Below are positions 23,446 through 35,000 of a stretch of DNA of 64,000 nt, piece by piece. Position 1 is the first letter of the stretch; the number at the start of each line of letters is the position of its first letter. The notes under the pieces are model-generated. The model made no database searches. It was not told the origin of the DNA and saw nothing but the letters and a program-made list of their open reading frames with translations. Source of the DNA: Polytrichum commune (taxonomy: Eukaryota; Streptophyta; Polytrichopsida; Polytrichales; Polytrichaceae); assembly GCA_950295325.1 (NCBI GenBank), contig OX485807.1, forward strand, positions 37,418,440 to 37,482,439, in the 5' to 3' direction. A program made the position numbers and the translations under genes.

Positions 23446-25749
23446 TCAATTGCATATACTCTTGAAATCTCCCACTTGCGATGGAATTTTCGGACCGAGA
23501 TTGAGTGCCGCCCTGAGCTTCTGAAAAGTGTCAGGTGTTAACGCCTTGGTGAGGATGTCAGCGATCTGAAGGCGAGTAGGGACATAGAAAACAGTAATCT
23601 CCCCTCGAGCTTGAATTTCACGAATAAGATGATAAACAACATCAATGTGCTTAGTTCTTTTGTGAAACTCCGGGTTCTGCACCAATCGAATCGCTGACTG
23701 ATTGTCAGAAAATAATGGGGTAGGCTTGGTATGAGGGAACCCTAAATCGTGAAGAAGACGTCGTGCCCACACAACCTCCTTGCTGGTAAGGGAAGCAGCC
23801 ACGTATTCTGACTCGGTGGTAGAAGTAGCTGTGCAAGGCTGCTTGCGGCTTAACCACAGAACATGTCCATTGTTGAGAAACAGGATGGAGCCACTGCGAC
23901 TTTTGCAATCGTTGAGATCACCGGCGTAGTTAGCATCAGTGTAGGCCAGCAAAACCTGATTGCCTGTTGGCACAGGAGAATAACAGAGAGCGAAATCAGT
24001 AGTACCGCGAAGGTACTTGAGAATCCTCTTAACTGCAGTGCAGTGGATTTCTCTGTAATTTGTGGCGTACTGAGCCACGACAGAGACTGCCTGAGCGATA
24101 TCAGGACGTGAGTGAGTAGCCAAGTACAAGAGAGACCCAACAATTTCCTGATATGGGAAATTGGGAATTGATGAATCACAGTCATCAGGAAGAGGAGAAC
24201 TAAGATGAACGTGGGGATCACTGAGAGTACTCACAATATTAACATTCTGAAAACCGTACTTGACAAGTAGGGTTTATGTAAAACGTTGTTGATCGACAAA
24301 CAATCTATTGTGTAAAGAATCCCTGGTAATGTGCAGGCCCACATACACATCTGCATCTCCCACTGTTACCTCGAATTTGGTTTTTAAGTGAGAAATCAGC
24401 TTCTGAAGTAAAGTCTGATCACTACACATGACAAGACCATCATCTACCCAGAGGGCGAGAATGAGACGCGGAGATTGAGTAGAAAAGAAAAAGCATGGAT
24501 CCGCAGCACTCTGTATGAGAGCATACTCCTTCAGAAAATCAGAGAAGGTTTTATTCCATCCTCGTGCAGACTGCTTGAGGCCATAGAGCCCTTTGAGGAT
24601 TCAGCAGACTTTGCCACGGCATCCTGGGAAGCGCTGATGAAAATACTCCTCGAAACCAACTGGCATCTCCATGTAGATGATTTCGGCAATAGTTGAATTA
24701 AGATAGGCTGTCTTAATGTCAAATTGAATCATGAATAAGCCTTCAGCACCAACAATGGATAAAATGATTCGAATACTTTCTGCCCGAGCAGTGGGGGCAA
24801 AAGTCTCGGTGTAGTCCATGCCATGTGTCTGCGCAAACCCCTTAGCAACAAGTCGAGCTTTGAAGCGCTCAATAGTGCCATCAGATTTGACCTTGATCCA
24901 AAACACCCATTTATTCTTGACAGTGTTGCGACCATGGGGAAGTGATTCGAACGACCACGTTTCATTCTTGAGGAGTGACTCAATTTCCTCCATCATCGCT
25001 TGTTGCCACTCACGCTTATGGTCAGAATTGACTGCCTGATGATATGTCTGTGGTTCAGGGGGTAAAGGAGAAACCCTAGAATGTGAATCTTGCTTGGTAG
25101 CAGCCCCAAAAGAAGAGGAATGAACAGGTACAGTATCACTATATAGTTTTGTAAGAGCTCTAGTGCGCAAGACCGGATGAAGGTCGTCAGATGGTGAAGA
25201 CGGGGAAGAACTTGAAGGAGAATTATGAGGGGATTGAGGATGTTGAGGAAGAGAACTCTCAACAGAATCAGATTTAGGATCTCCCACCGAAGAATCGTCC
25301 ACTGAATTGAGACCTCCCACTGAATGAAGACCTCCCACTGAAAGATCTCCCACTGGAGAAGATGACGACGAAACCCCTGGTGAGGAAGACGGAACCCCTA
25401 GGGATGAAACCCCTGGTGACAAAACCCCTATAGAGGAACATGAGCTTTGAGTGTTGACCGGAAACGAAGACTGTGAAGCAGATGACGTGAGGGGAAAAAG
25501 AAGAGAATAGTTCGGAAGAAAAGAAGATGAGGATGAAGAGGAAGTTTGAGTCAGAGAGGAGAAATGAGAAGAAGTGTCTTCATCAAAAATAACATCTCTT
25601 GCGACAACGATCTTTTTCTTCCGAGGACACCAGAGCCGGTAAGCTTTGGACGTCGAACAATACCCCACAAAGATGCACTCACGCGCCTTACTGTCAAGTT
25701 TCTGTCGAAGAGGTTTGGGAATATGTGCATAACATAAACTTCCAAACAC
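23446..25749 (-). pseudogene. Copia reverse transcriptase and RNase H
   Basis: Reading leftward, the reverse transcriptase has KARLVAKGFAQTHGMDYTET, the first catalytic Asp in QFDIKTAYLNS, a YGLKQ motif, and the catalytic pair as ALWVDDGLV, with Trp in place of the usual Tyr before VDD. RNase H (about 23,500-24,000) has YTDANYAGD, ESEYVAAS and KRTKHIDVVYH. A Ser/Pro-rich linker of about 130 residues (about 25,080-25,560) separates integrase from RT. In-frame stops at about 25,750-25,752, 24,601-24,603 and 24,274-24,276 prevent a full product. Confidence 0.9.
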
Positions 25750-25752
25750 TCA

Positions 25753-27030
25753 AAAGTAGCTGACATCAGGTTTGATGCCATACCACTTGGTATACGGGGT
25801 ATCACCATGTAAAGTCCGGCTCGAAACTCGATTCAGAACATAAACAACCGTGTTGATGGCCTCACCCCAAAATGGATCGGAAGAGGCATAGAGGTCTGAT
25901 ACAGCATGCTGCGAGCACTTTCGACCACCGTTCGGTTGTCACGTTCAACCACAGAATTCTGCTCAGGTGTGTAGGGAGCAGTGAGCTCATGTCGAATTCC
26001 TTTGATCTGAATGAAATCTTGAAAATCCTTAGAGATAAACTCACGTCCATTGTCAGTGCGCAATTTGCTCATAGAATGGCCTATCTATTTTTTCGCCAAC
26101 TTATAAAGAATCTTGAGCTTGGAAAGAGCTTCGGAGCGATTAGTCATGAAGAAAACGAAGCGAAAACTGCTATGGTCATCTTTAAAAGTGATGAAATAAG
26201 AATGACCACCGTGCGAGAGGACTTGAAACGGTCCTGATATATCGCAGTGAAAAAATAAACCGGGCTTGGAAACACGCTTCCGCTCAGCATGCACAAGAAA
26301 GGCTCCACGGTGATGCTTGCCATGTGCGCATCCAACACAAAGGGGCGATTCAGGCTTAGACAACGCTGGTAATCCATCAACTCGCTCTTGAGTACTCATT
26401 TGATGCAGGGTACGAAAATTGACATGGCCGAGACGAGAGTGCCATTTCTGAAAAACACGAGCAGCAACCGGTTGAGCAGTGTCGACAAGGTTTGCCGAGC
26501 TCTGAGACTTGGTGGCAGCGATATGAAGACGCCAGAGGCCATGGAATTTGGAGCCGAGCATCAGAAGAGGACCATGAACATCGTCTGTAATAATCTTACA
26601 TTGGTCTCGAAGATGAACAATGGCAACACGATTCTCAATAAGCCGTCCTGTAGAAATAAGATTTCGACGCAACTGAGGGACGTACAGAACGTTCTTGAGT
26701 CGAAAAGAAGTCACTACGCCATTAATCGTGGCTTGAACAGGAATATCACCTATCCCCCTGACATAGAGAACATTGTTGTCCGCCACTGTGACTGTCCAAC
26801 ACTCATCGTCAATGGACTGGAAGTTTGTGAACCACTGAAGCTTATCCGTCATGTGCTCGGTGGCACCGGAGTCGGCGAACCAGAAAGTATCTTCGGCAGG
26901 AGATGAAGAATTTTCCGATGACGTGGTGACACAGTAAGCTTCGCTTGAAGCAGAAGAATAGTCAGTAGCAGTGTCTGAGTGAATCGAGCTTGCGGTAATA
27001 TGAGCCTGACTCTTCTTGCCCTTATGAGGA
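25753..27030 (-). pseudogene. Copia protease and integrase
   Basis: The protease active site is FADSGATEHM (about 26,850). The GAG-pre-integrase/HHCC zinc domain is HSRLGHVNF to CVGCAHGKHH (about 26,300-26,450). The DDE integrase keeps all three acidic residues (HCDISGPF, LRTDNGREF, QNSVVERDNRT; about 25,930-26,250). A stop at 26,082-26,084 and a one-base loss near 25,868 are the only breaks. Confidence 0.9.
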
Positions 27031-27890
27031 CGTTGATGTGGCTGGCGCCGAGAAGGACGCGGAGGAGGCGGTCTTTTCGAAGAAGCATCGTCCGAAGTGG
27101 AGGAATCATTCAGGCAATCTTTGCTGAAATGTCCTCGCTGGCCACATTGATAGCACCGAGCATGGCGCTTGTGTCTGGCGATCTTATCAGCACGTTCTTT
27201 TTTCTGTTCGACTGTAGGAGATGATCCCGAAGGAGAAACACCAGATGGACCGCCTTTAGTAAAGAAAACACGATCAACAGGTGTGTCGATCTGTTGAGCC
27301 CTATCACGGAGTTTGCTCTGGAGCTTGATAAGACGAGACTGAAGCCCGAGAAGAGATTGGTTAGCGATAGGAATATTGTCCCATGCTAAAAGTAACGGAT
27401 CGAAAGAGGAAGGTAAACCACAGATAATCTTGTTGATTAACTGCTGTTCAGTGATAGTCTAGCCAAGATCAGTGAGCTGCTTGGCTAATTGCTGGAGAGT
27501 GCTAATGAAAACAGCAATGGACTCTCCCTCATTTAGCTTGAAATTGTAGTACTTAGCTTGAAGAGCAATAATACACTCTTCAGAATGCTGATCATGGTAA
27601 GCCTGAAGCTGTGTCCACATCTCATGTGAGGTGGAACAATTGATGACCTCTTGCTTATGAAAAGAATCAAGAGTGCCGAGAATTGTGACAATGGCATGTT
27701 TATCTTTTTGCTCCCACTGGAGCTGATCAGCAGGAGTTGTGAGAGACGATTTCTTGAGCGTTCCATTGACAATGGAGTACATATCACGAGATTGAAAGAT
27801 AAAGCGCATGTGCATCTTCCATAGCAAGAAATTGGAACCATCGTACCTATCGACTGTGTGAGACTCTCGGATGTCACCAACATCTGACAT
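27031..27890 (-). pseudogene. Copia gag
   Basis: It starts at 27,890 (MSDVGDIRESH). It has the copia capsid pattern (YDGSNFLLWKMHM; KLNEGESIAVFISTLQQL) and a CCHC nucleocapsid knuckle, CYQCGQRGHFSKDC, at about 27,121-27,162. One in-frame TAG at 27,459-27,461 interrupts it. Confidence 0.9.
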
Positions 27891-28015
27891 TATGAAGGAT
27901 TGGTTAACCTCTTGGTGAAGTTGAAACAAATACAAAACTACGACCTCAGTAACTCAAGTGGAGTTGCGAATGCTCTTGTTTTCCTGGAATCCACAGCGGA
28001 AAAACAACATACAGT

Positions 28016-28026
28016 GGCCCATAACC
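28016..28026 (-). other. Copia half-tRNA-type primer-binding site
   Basis: Directly next to the 5' LTR the minus strand reads GGTTATGGGCC. This is complementary to the anticodon-loop region of initiator tRNA-Met, not its 3' end, as in Drosophila copia, where a cleaved tRNA half primes synthesis. Confidence 0.75.
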
Positions 28027-28338
28027 TATTGTTACAAACAACCAGAAACAACTCACGTAAACACACGACACACGCATTCAACTCTTACAAATCAACTTTA
28101 CTACAGATGATCCTACTAGTACTTACAACAGTAATCACAATCTCAAACGGTCGACCCTATGTACCCTACCGAACTACCTTAAGCTTCCGGAGAGTTCTAC
28201 GAAGTAACTTCCAGATAGTTCTACTCGTACCTACTTAGAGTTCTACGAAGTAACTTCCAGAGAGTTCTTCTTACTAGAAAGTTCCAACTAACTAAATCGT
28301 TCAACTACAATGCTAAAGCTAAACTGATTGCGCCAATA
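28027..28338 (-). repeat. Copia 5' LTR (312 bp)
   Basis: It has TATTG/CAATA ends. It is identical in layout to 23,156-23,421 except for four substitutions and an extra 46 bp, which is a tandem duplication of the AGTTCTACGAAGTAACTTCC neighbourhood. Confidence 0.95.
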
Positions 28339-28405
28339 GGAGGTGAGCCTCTTGTTAATAAAAGTTTGTTTATTATTTATGAACAATTTAACAAGGTACG
28401 TTACA
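28339..28405 (+). repeat. Target-site duplication and right part of gypsy 3' LTR
   Basis: GGAGG (28,339-28,343) is followed by TGAGCCTCTTGTTAATAAA and the LTR end CGTTACA. It is homologous to 18,209-18,277. Confidence 0.93.
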
Positions 28406-29884
28406 CGCAGGTAATAAGAGTGAGATGAGAGACCGCCATAATTGCATGTATTGACATAAAGAGATTCCTAGGTTACCATCCCTCAGTCATACTCTAAATT
28501 ATTATCCTAAATCAGAAATCAAGTGAAATAGCCTTATGTTTGTCCTAATAAAATTTATTTGCAACACCTAGAGGATATACAAATCACATTTTAAGTCTTC
28601 CATGAGTGTTTTCCTAGCTTTCTTTGTGACCAAAAACTAAACTACACCTCTTAAGAAGCAACCCACTGTATGGGATATGCTGAAATCATATTGGAACTCA
28701 CATGAGTTTCAAAAGATATAAAAGGTGGATTTAATTGCATACATTTTTATTTTATTGATGAACTTTTATAATTGAAGTGCATTAAAACCGACATTGTAAA
28801 TATTAGGCGCTTCCAATGACAAGAATCCAACACATAAGTTCAAGCCAAGTTATAATGTATACTATACATTGTTCAATTTTTTTTTTTTCCACAATGAACT
28901 TTAATTTTTCACCACATTCGGCATTGCATTGAATATTAAATGATGTGAATTCAAGATATTAAAGTGGTAAAAGAATGCGTGCTAAGCCTTTTGCGCCACG
29001 ACAAGCACGGGTTGCCTACAACAACATAATTAACGGTATATATGTATGCTTTCCCAATCCCAATTTTTTTTCTCCCACTTACGTGCGTCTTTATAGTATG
29101 TTGTTTTCAATAAAATGAGGTTTGTTTATTTTTATTTTTATTTTATTCCAATGTTTTCTACCCCAATATGTAGAGTCCAAACCTACAATGACAGTCTACG
29201 GTGTTGGATGTTGCAACACAAACCGCAACAACGTTCGAAATTGTGCCGGTAAACACCAAATCTCATCCGCACTCTCGTTTTTGCATTACTGTCATGGTTA
29301 ATATTTTAGTATCATATACGATTTTCAATTTGCCCACTTCTCCAAGGATATCTTAGCATGACATTAGTACGAATAAGCATATCAAGTTAAAGGCCTTGGG
29401 TAATGTCCTCATGAATTTTGGAGCTCATATAAATATCTCATTCATTGTCAAGGTAAATTTTTTTTTTCTTCATTTATGATCATACCCCTACCCTAAACCA
29501 TAAACCGTAAACCCTAAATCCATGGAAACCTTAGTAGAAATACTTGAGTCTATTATCCAAACATATCATTAGTATGAATTCATTTATTTTTCTCCACGAA
29601 TTTCTTGTATATATATTTATTTCATATCCACCCGTGCACATCATTTAAAATTCCAATGAAGACCCCACCTATCAGCCTCTCTCTCTATTGATTAATTTTG
29701 CTTCTACTCTAAAACATGGGGTGTTATTAAAAATCATTGTGACCTAAGCATGGTCTACCTTAAACAAAACCAAGTAAGCTTAAAAACAAGTGGCTAGTTG
29801 CAAGAGTGCTCTACCATAATACATACACACATGCCTAAATCGAGCCGATTGTTCGACCAAGGTCAATCTTTGGTCTTATTTGAG
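28406..29884. other. Gene-poor stretch, no supported gene
   Basis: AT-rich, only chance frames. Positions 29,419-29,460 resemble part of the foldback right arm at 5,983-6,024. Around 29,490-29,522 are a few degenerate CCCTAAA-like units, too few for a telomeric array. Confidence 0.55.
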
Positions 29885-30729
29885 GAAAGGTGCAAGCTTG
29901 ATGAAGGAAGGTGGTGCGGTGACCATCAACTTACTACCCAAGTTTCTGGAAGGCAATTCAACTCGGAAGAATGCTCTGGAATCCTCTGGAACGATCTCAT
30001 GGTTGCGTCTGCAATTGCTTTGCCGCTGGTTGATTGTAGGCCATAGCTACGGCACCGCAATTTCTCACCAACGACACCTGGCACACTGCACAAATTAAAG
30101 TTTTCACTCTCCTAGGTTGATCACCAATTCTGGCCATAGATCTAATCCAGTTGTTTAGCTGAGGCTCCGGTTCTGTGTAGTCTAAAGTCTCAAGATTGAT
30201 TGAGCCTTGGCGAAATTCAGAACTCCATGAGTGAATCAAACGCCCGTAAACACCCATCATACACCGACCACCAGACCTATGAATCCACGACATGGTACTT
30301 TGGGCAATTTCCCACATAGGGAAAAACCATGTGCTGAAGTGGACGGACAAAAACTGGTGGATGGAGGCCATCAGCAGTCTTCAAAAAGAAATGAAGCGGA
30401 TGAGAGTTGATACCACATTGTTTGGAAGCTTGATTGCTTTGAGAATCTAAACAGGCTAGGCTTTAGTGATCACTAATTCTATGTAATCTAAACATTGGTT
30501 CTAGGTTCAACGTCGGTGGGATTTTAAATTGTATGAGTGAATTACCACCGACCCACCGGGTGATGGGATGAAGTTGTGAGCAAGTACTCTGTGAAAAGAG
30601 ATAGGATGGATGGGATTGCATAACTTGGGCCCAACTTTGCTTTAACATCCAAACCAGCCTGCCTCACCAGAAAAAAGAAAAAAACTTCTGACGGCCTTCC
30701 GATTAATCCTTCTTGAGGTTACTGGATCC

Positions 30730-30742
30730 TTCTTGATCATTC
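30730..30742 (+). promoter_or_regulatory. Candidate heat shock element, left sHSP
   Basis: TTCTTGATCATTC fits the three-unit TTCnnGAAnnTTC heat shock element with one mismatch. It lies about 95 bp upstream of the TATA box. The same site is kept in the right copy. Confidence 0.6.
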
Positions 30743-30834
30743 CAGGTTGAGATCGAAGCATGTCCTGAATCTCTAGTTTTCTCTGGACGCTTCAGCTAGC
30801 ATCCCAGCTACTGAACTCCTCCCCCCTGCGGCTG

Positions 30835-30840
30835 TATAAG
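30835..30840 (+). promoter_or_regulatory. TATA box, left sHSP
   Basis: TATAAG in a GC-rich context, correctly placed before the leader and conserved in the other copy. Confidence 0.6.
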
Positions 30841-31022
30841 TAGTGCATCCCAACTGATGAATTCTCACAATTGCACTAGTGTTGTACATCAGTTTATCAG
30901 TTCATCCCCATTTGCAGATTCAGATTGTGTTGAAGTATAGGGCGAGGATTGTGCCATCAGTCAATCAAGCCCCTGCATTTTATATACTCATCCCTAGTAG
31001 CTACTCCAGGCAATCAAGCAGC

Positions 31023-32043
31023 ATGGCTTTAGTGATGTCCCCCTGTTTTGCACCTCGTTTCGGACGCAATAGGTTCAGCCTTGGTGCAGGTCGACCCTTA
31101 TGTGTGATGAGGCCAAGGTTGGTCATCATCCAAATTCCTCAAGCACAGTTACAGCAACCTCGACATCAGCCTGGTGGTCGCTGCAGTACCACCATGGAGT
31201 CGGTGGAGTCACCCAACGATTACATCTTCAAGGTCGGAATGCCTGGTGAGTAAGACTTTCGAACTTTCAAAACCCTTTGAATCAGGTGGACTGGTGGTCA
31301 TGAATACTATTGAATGAATACTATTGAGGTACGTGATCCTTATTGTATGCACCTCCAACTCCACAGACAGCTATGGTGGTTGGATCGTATTGGGAATATT
31401 GTCCAATTAAGAAAGGGGACCACATAAGGCCCACATTCACATGTCGTGCTGATCAAGATATGTATAGTGAAGAGAATTGACTAAGGCGCTCATAGACCAT
31501 CAAGAAGCTCCCTTTTGGTGTATGAATCTGTATTCGTTTTAATTACGGCAGAAGAATATGGACATGGTTTGACCTCTCGTGTACACAGGGTTAAAGAAAG
31601 AGGACATCCACGTTGAAGTTCTGGAAGAGGATCGCACTCTTCACATCCGTGTCAGTCATCCCATTAAGGAGCAGGAGGCAAAGCAAGCACCTCATGCGTC
31701 GTCGTCTTCATCAGAGCAGCATGTAGCTTCTGCAAGCAGCCTTCGACTGGATAAGAAACTGAGGCTGCCAGAGAATGCGGACATGGATGCCATCAGAGCT
31801 GAGATTCTGGAGAGTGGCATGTTGACAATCACTGTTCCCAAACAGAAGATGAAAGCTCCAGTCAGCCGAAATGTCGAGGTTACGGCTGCAGCTGCTAGCC
31901 CTCACCCTCAATCATCGCAAGCCACGCCTGCGACAGCGGATCAGAACAACAATGGAGCAAAATCTGCTGCTGCTGCTGCTTCTGATGAGGAGCCATCTAC
32001 ATCGAAGTCGCAGGCGCAGGCAGCTACTCCACCCAAGAAATAA
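31023..32043 (+). CDS. Small heat shock protein (Hsp20), copy 1, two exons
   Basis: Exons are 31,023-31,245 and 31,589-32,043, and the product is 225 residues. It is an ATP-independent chaperone that binds unfolding proteins under heat. The N-terminal 55 residues are rich in Arg, Ser and Pro with almost no acidic residues (MALVMSPCFAPRFGRNRF), which suggests plastid or mitochondrial import. The alpha-crystallin domain spans about 64-164. Its first half includes DYIFKVGMPGLKKEDIHVEV, and its second half has LRLPENADMDAIRAE and GMLTITVPK. A Ser/Ala/Gln-rich insert (about 97-125) separates the halves. The C-terminal 60 residues are low-complexity Ala/Ser/Thr, and I see no IxI motif. I chose the Met at 31,023 because the in-frame Met at 30,879 would leave almost no leader after the TATA box. 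The donor is GTGAGT and the intron is 343 bp. Confidence 0.92.
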
Positions 32044-35000
32044 TTTAATCTGGATATGGTTGAAATTAGGTGACGGAGGTAGGAGGAATTGTAACGGAAA
32101 CAGGAAATGATCGTTGGGAGCTATCCTAAATTCCGCAACAGTAAGTTAGCCTATATAAGTTAGTTAGACCGTAGAGATAGTTGTGAAGATCTAGATGTGG
32201 ATACTCCAAGCAGTTCTTGTGCACTTGTATTTGTAATGTTGTGTAAGTTCGGATGCAATGAATAATAGAGACCTTTGAAGTTACCTTCTAAAGGATTCAC
32301 AAGGTCAAGATATCTTTGCAGGTCAGCTGAGTTTCTTCACCATTCCCAAGCCCTTGAGCCTGGGGTGGCAACTCTACTTTCAAAAACAGCACCTGATTAT
32401 TCCCTTCTAATGCATCTAAGAGTTTACAAGTTGTTATTTTGCGAAGACAAATAACATGCACAGAAAGAAGACATTGGGAGGAATCCAATGACACCATACA
32501 CGTTTCACTCAAAAAAAAAAAAAAAAAAAAAAGACTAGACTTCCAAAATTTTACTTTAGAACTTATTATAAGTAGTTTTTCTTATGTAGGGGTCATCGTC
32601 CAGACCCTCCAATATTATTATTATTTTTTAAATATGAAAATTTGTCAAAAGGGTAGTTTACAAGGGGTCTTAGGACATGGTTTAGAGTTTAGGGTTTGAG
32701 GGTTGCGAGGGGGGCTTGGGCTTGCATTGGTGTTGGTGTTGTTGGTGTTGTTGGTGTTGTGTACATGACCTATGTGTGAGCGGGGGAATTGGGCGATTGT
32801 TTGAGTAATAGATTATGTCCTTGATGAGTCTAAATTATGGAGCAATAAATGAGTCCATGATTGAAGCATAAACAACAACGACAAAACTTCATGAAGGAAA
32901 CATGAGTTTTTTGAATTCTCATGATATATTACCTCTAAACATGATGAAGTTGTTCCCAAGCCATTTCTTTTGTAAAACTTTAGAGTTGACTTCACAAGTG
33001 TATCTTCTTATGTACCTTCACAACTCATGTTTGCCAGTCTTTTTCTCTTCATTTAGGTTTAAACACCTTGCATATCCTAGTTAAGCCAACCTTCACAAAT
33101 AAACATTATATCATATTATAGATGATTATGGTGTCTTTGGCTCGTCCTTGCTTTTCAAATTGGTACAAAGGAGGTTGGAGGTGACGATCTAATCTCATCA
33201 ATATGCAATTGCATGTCTAGTTCATTTCATATATAACATAAAAATTAAAATGTAACTTTGGAATTGCTAATGAATGTCGATTTGCATTTGCACTCATGGT
33301 CGACATCATAATAATTCATCAAATTCCAATGCTTGATAATGTTCAAGTCCGAACCTTACGTGTGCTCTACCTAGCTAAATGATTGTAGATGTATATCATA
33401 AAACTTGGATAACAACTTCAAATGGATTGAGCATTTCTAAGTTTCAAGTCATTCTCATGGTAAGCAAATTCTCTTGTAACTTATTAGAATTAGCATGTGC
33501 AACTCTCTTCTTCCAATCTCTTAGTATAACTTATAATTAGTTTATTATGAACTTTTGCTTCAATTGCTCTTCTTATACATGTGTTGCCACTTTGGACCTC
33601 TAAGCTTTGAACTTCCATTTGTTAGCTCATGGATGATTAGCGGGCATCAAGCAAATGTGAATAATTAACCATAGTAATTTGATCACATACTTGGAATGAC
33701 TATGTACCAAATATTGTGAAGTTAATAGTCTTCTTTTTTGTCATGAAAAAACGGAATATAGGGGCCTCATGAGATCTGGACCTTCAAATGATCAACACAC
33801 ATCATCAATTGCTCCACACGACTATTTAGAGGTGACACATCCTCACCACCTCACCACTTTAATAATCCCCTTTCACTATCTACCCATATGTGTTTGTTTA
33901 CCTTGCTAGGCATATGTACCACTAGATAGGGCCACCCTTGAAAAATGGTAGTAGCACGTGAACAGAGAAGCTCTTGATTCATGATTGTTTCTTCGGGATT
34001 AGTTGATGTTTGAATTTGTCTATCTTCCAAACCTTTAGTATTCTAAATCTCGGATGGACATACCTATCATGAGTTACTTGGAATATTATGTACAATGGAT
34101 AATAAAGTTGCCGCTAAGAAACAACACTAAAAGGAATGAGTTGCCTTGAAATTTCTAGAAGAAAAAAAGAAGGATGGGGTCTACAAAATCCTATTGAAAA
34201 TTATTGAAAACTTCATAATCATATGGAAAGGCCCTTCACTACCAAAATGGTGCTTAAAGAAGTTTCACCAAGCATTACATTTTAAGCGCCCCCCCCCCCA
34301 TTCCCATGTTTGAACAAAGTCGACTATCATGTAACCTTGTGCAACGAATGATATACGTGCACAAGTTTACATGCAAAGAATGCCATGTTGCCTAGTCAAT
34401 CATGTGTAGATATTAAGCGTTGTTAATTCTTTTAATATGAGGCTTTGACTATAAGATGAACTACATGTGGATAGACACTTGAATGGATGAGAATTGTAGA
34501 AGATAGAAGAAATTTTGGAGTTTACCCAATTCAACACGTAACCCTCGTCATTCTAAGGGTAATCTATATTTTTAAGATCAGTTTTAAAATGAACATTGCA
34601 AGCTTCACCATAAGGATGCAATGGTATTGGTTTAAGTGTTAATTTGTAAACATGCTTATCATATGTAGACTTATGATAAACTTAAGATTGTATCACAAAA
34701 GTATGATCATGTATTTCTAATAAAGCAACATTTGTCAACATAACCACAAATGTGTCATAAATAGTTCATCATATTTGACGACTTTATGCATACAACACAT
34801 AAAATACACATATAGTCTACTTAAGATAACCTTGTCTCAAGCCAATTATGCATATTCATGTTTGAGTATGATTATTGAAGTGTTGAAACACCGTCTGAAC
34901 TAGTGCACTCTCTTATCATAAAACATTGATACCATGTGACATAAATGTCATGACATACATTAACAATGAAACCCCCAAAACAACTCACTATAAACATAAT

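Larger units (their letters stand above)
23156..28338 (-). mobile_element. Ty1/copia retrotransposon inserted in gypsy 3' LTR
   Basis: A 5.2-kb copia element on the minus strand: 5' LTR at 28,027-28,338, half-tRNA-type primer site, then gag, protease, integrase, reverse transcriptase and RNase H, a polypurine tract, and the 3' LTR at 23,156-23,421. The integrase-before-RT order defines Ty1/copia. It was one long gag-pol frame and is now cut by five in-frame stops (about 27,459; 26,082; 25,750; 24,601; 24,274) and one single-base frameshift near 25,868. Catalytic residues are otherwise intact. The LTRs differ at only about four bases plus one 46-bp tandem-duplication difference, so it is much younger than its host element. 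Confidence 0.96.
17926..28405 (+). mobile_element. Ty3/gypsy chromovirus, inactivated, interrupted by a copia element
   Basis: A full-length but dead Ty3/gypsy element on the plus strand. In order it has a 5' LTR, a tRNA-iMet-type primer site, gag with CCHC knuckle, protease, reverse transcriptase, RNase H, integrase, a C-terminal chromodomain and a 3' LTR. The integrase-last order and chromodomain place it in the chromoviruses. The coding region is broken by several stops and frameshifts, and catalytic residues are lost in three enzymes. By eye its two LTRs differ at about 27 positions over about 350 bp, so the insertion is old. Positions 23,156-28,338 are a later copia insertion in the 3' LTR. 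The bases beside the outer LTR ends (GGTGG left, CGCAG right) do not form a 5-bp duplication, so one flank has mutated or rearranged. Confidence 0.93.
29885..32357. repeat. Left arm of a ~2.4-kb inverted duplication
   Basis: This block is homologous to the reverse complement of 59,335-61,735. The inner 1.6 kb, which holds the sHSP gene with its promoter and 3' UTR, is nearly identical. The outer 0.8 kb is more diverged, with indels, but collinear, for example GGAAGAATGCTCTGGAAT and ATTGCTTTGCCGCTGGTTGA occur in both. Confidence 0.92.

Noticed and set aside
29490-29522. Interstitial telomere-like CCCTAAA units
   Set aside because: Only a few degenerate units; short plant telo-box-like motifs occur by chance and in many promoters.
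29997-30371. 124-codon minus-strand frame in the left inverted arm
   Set aside because: The homologous part of the right arm does not preserve the frame, so it is unlikely to be coding.
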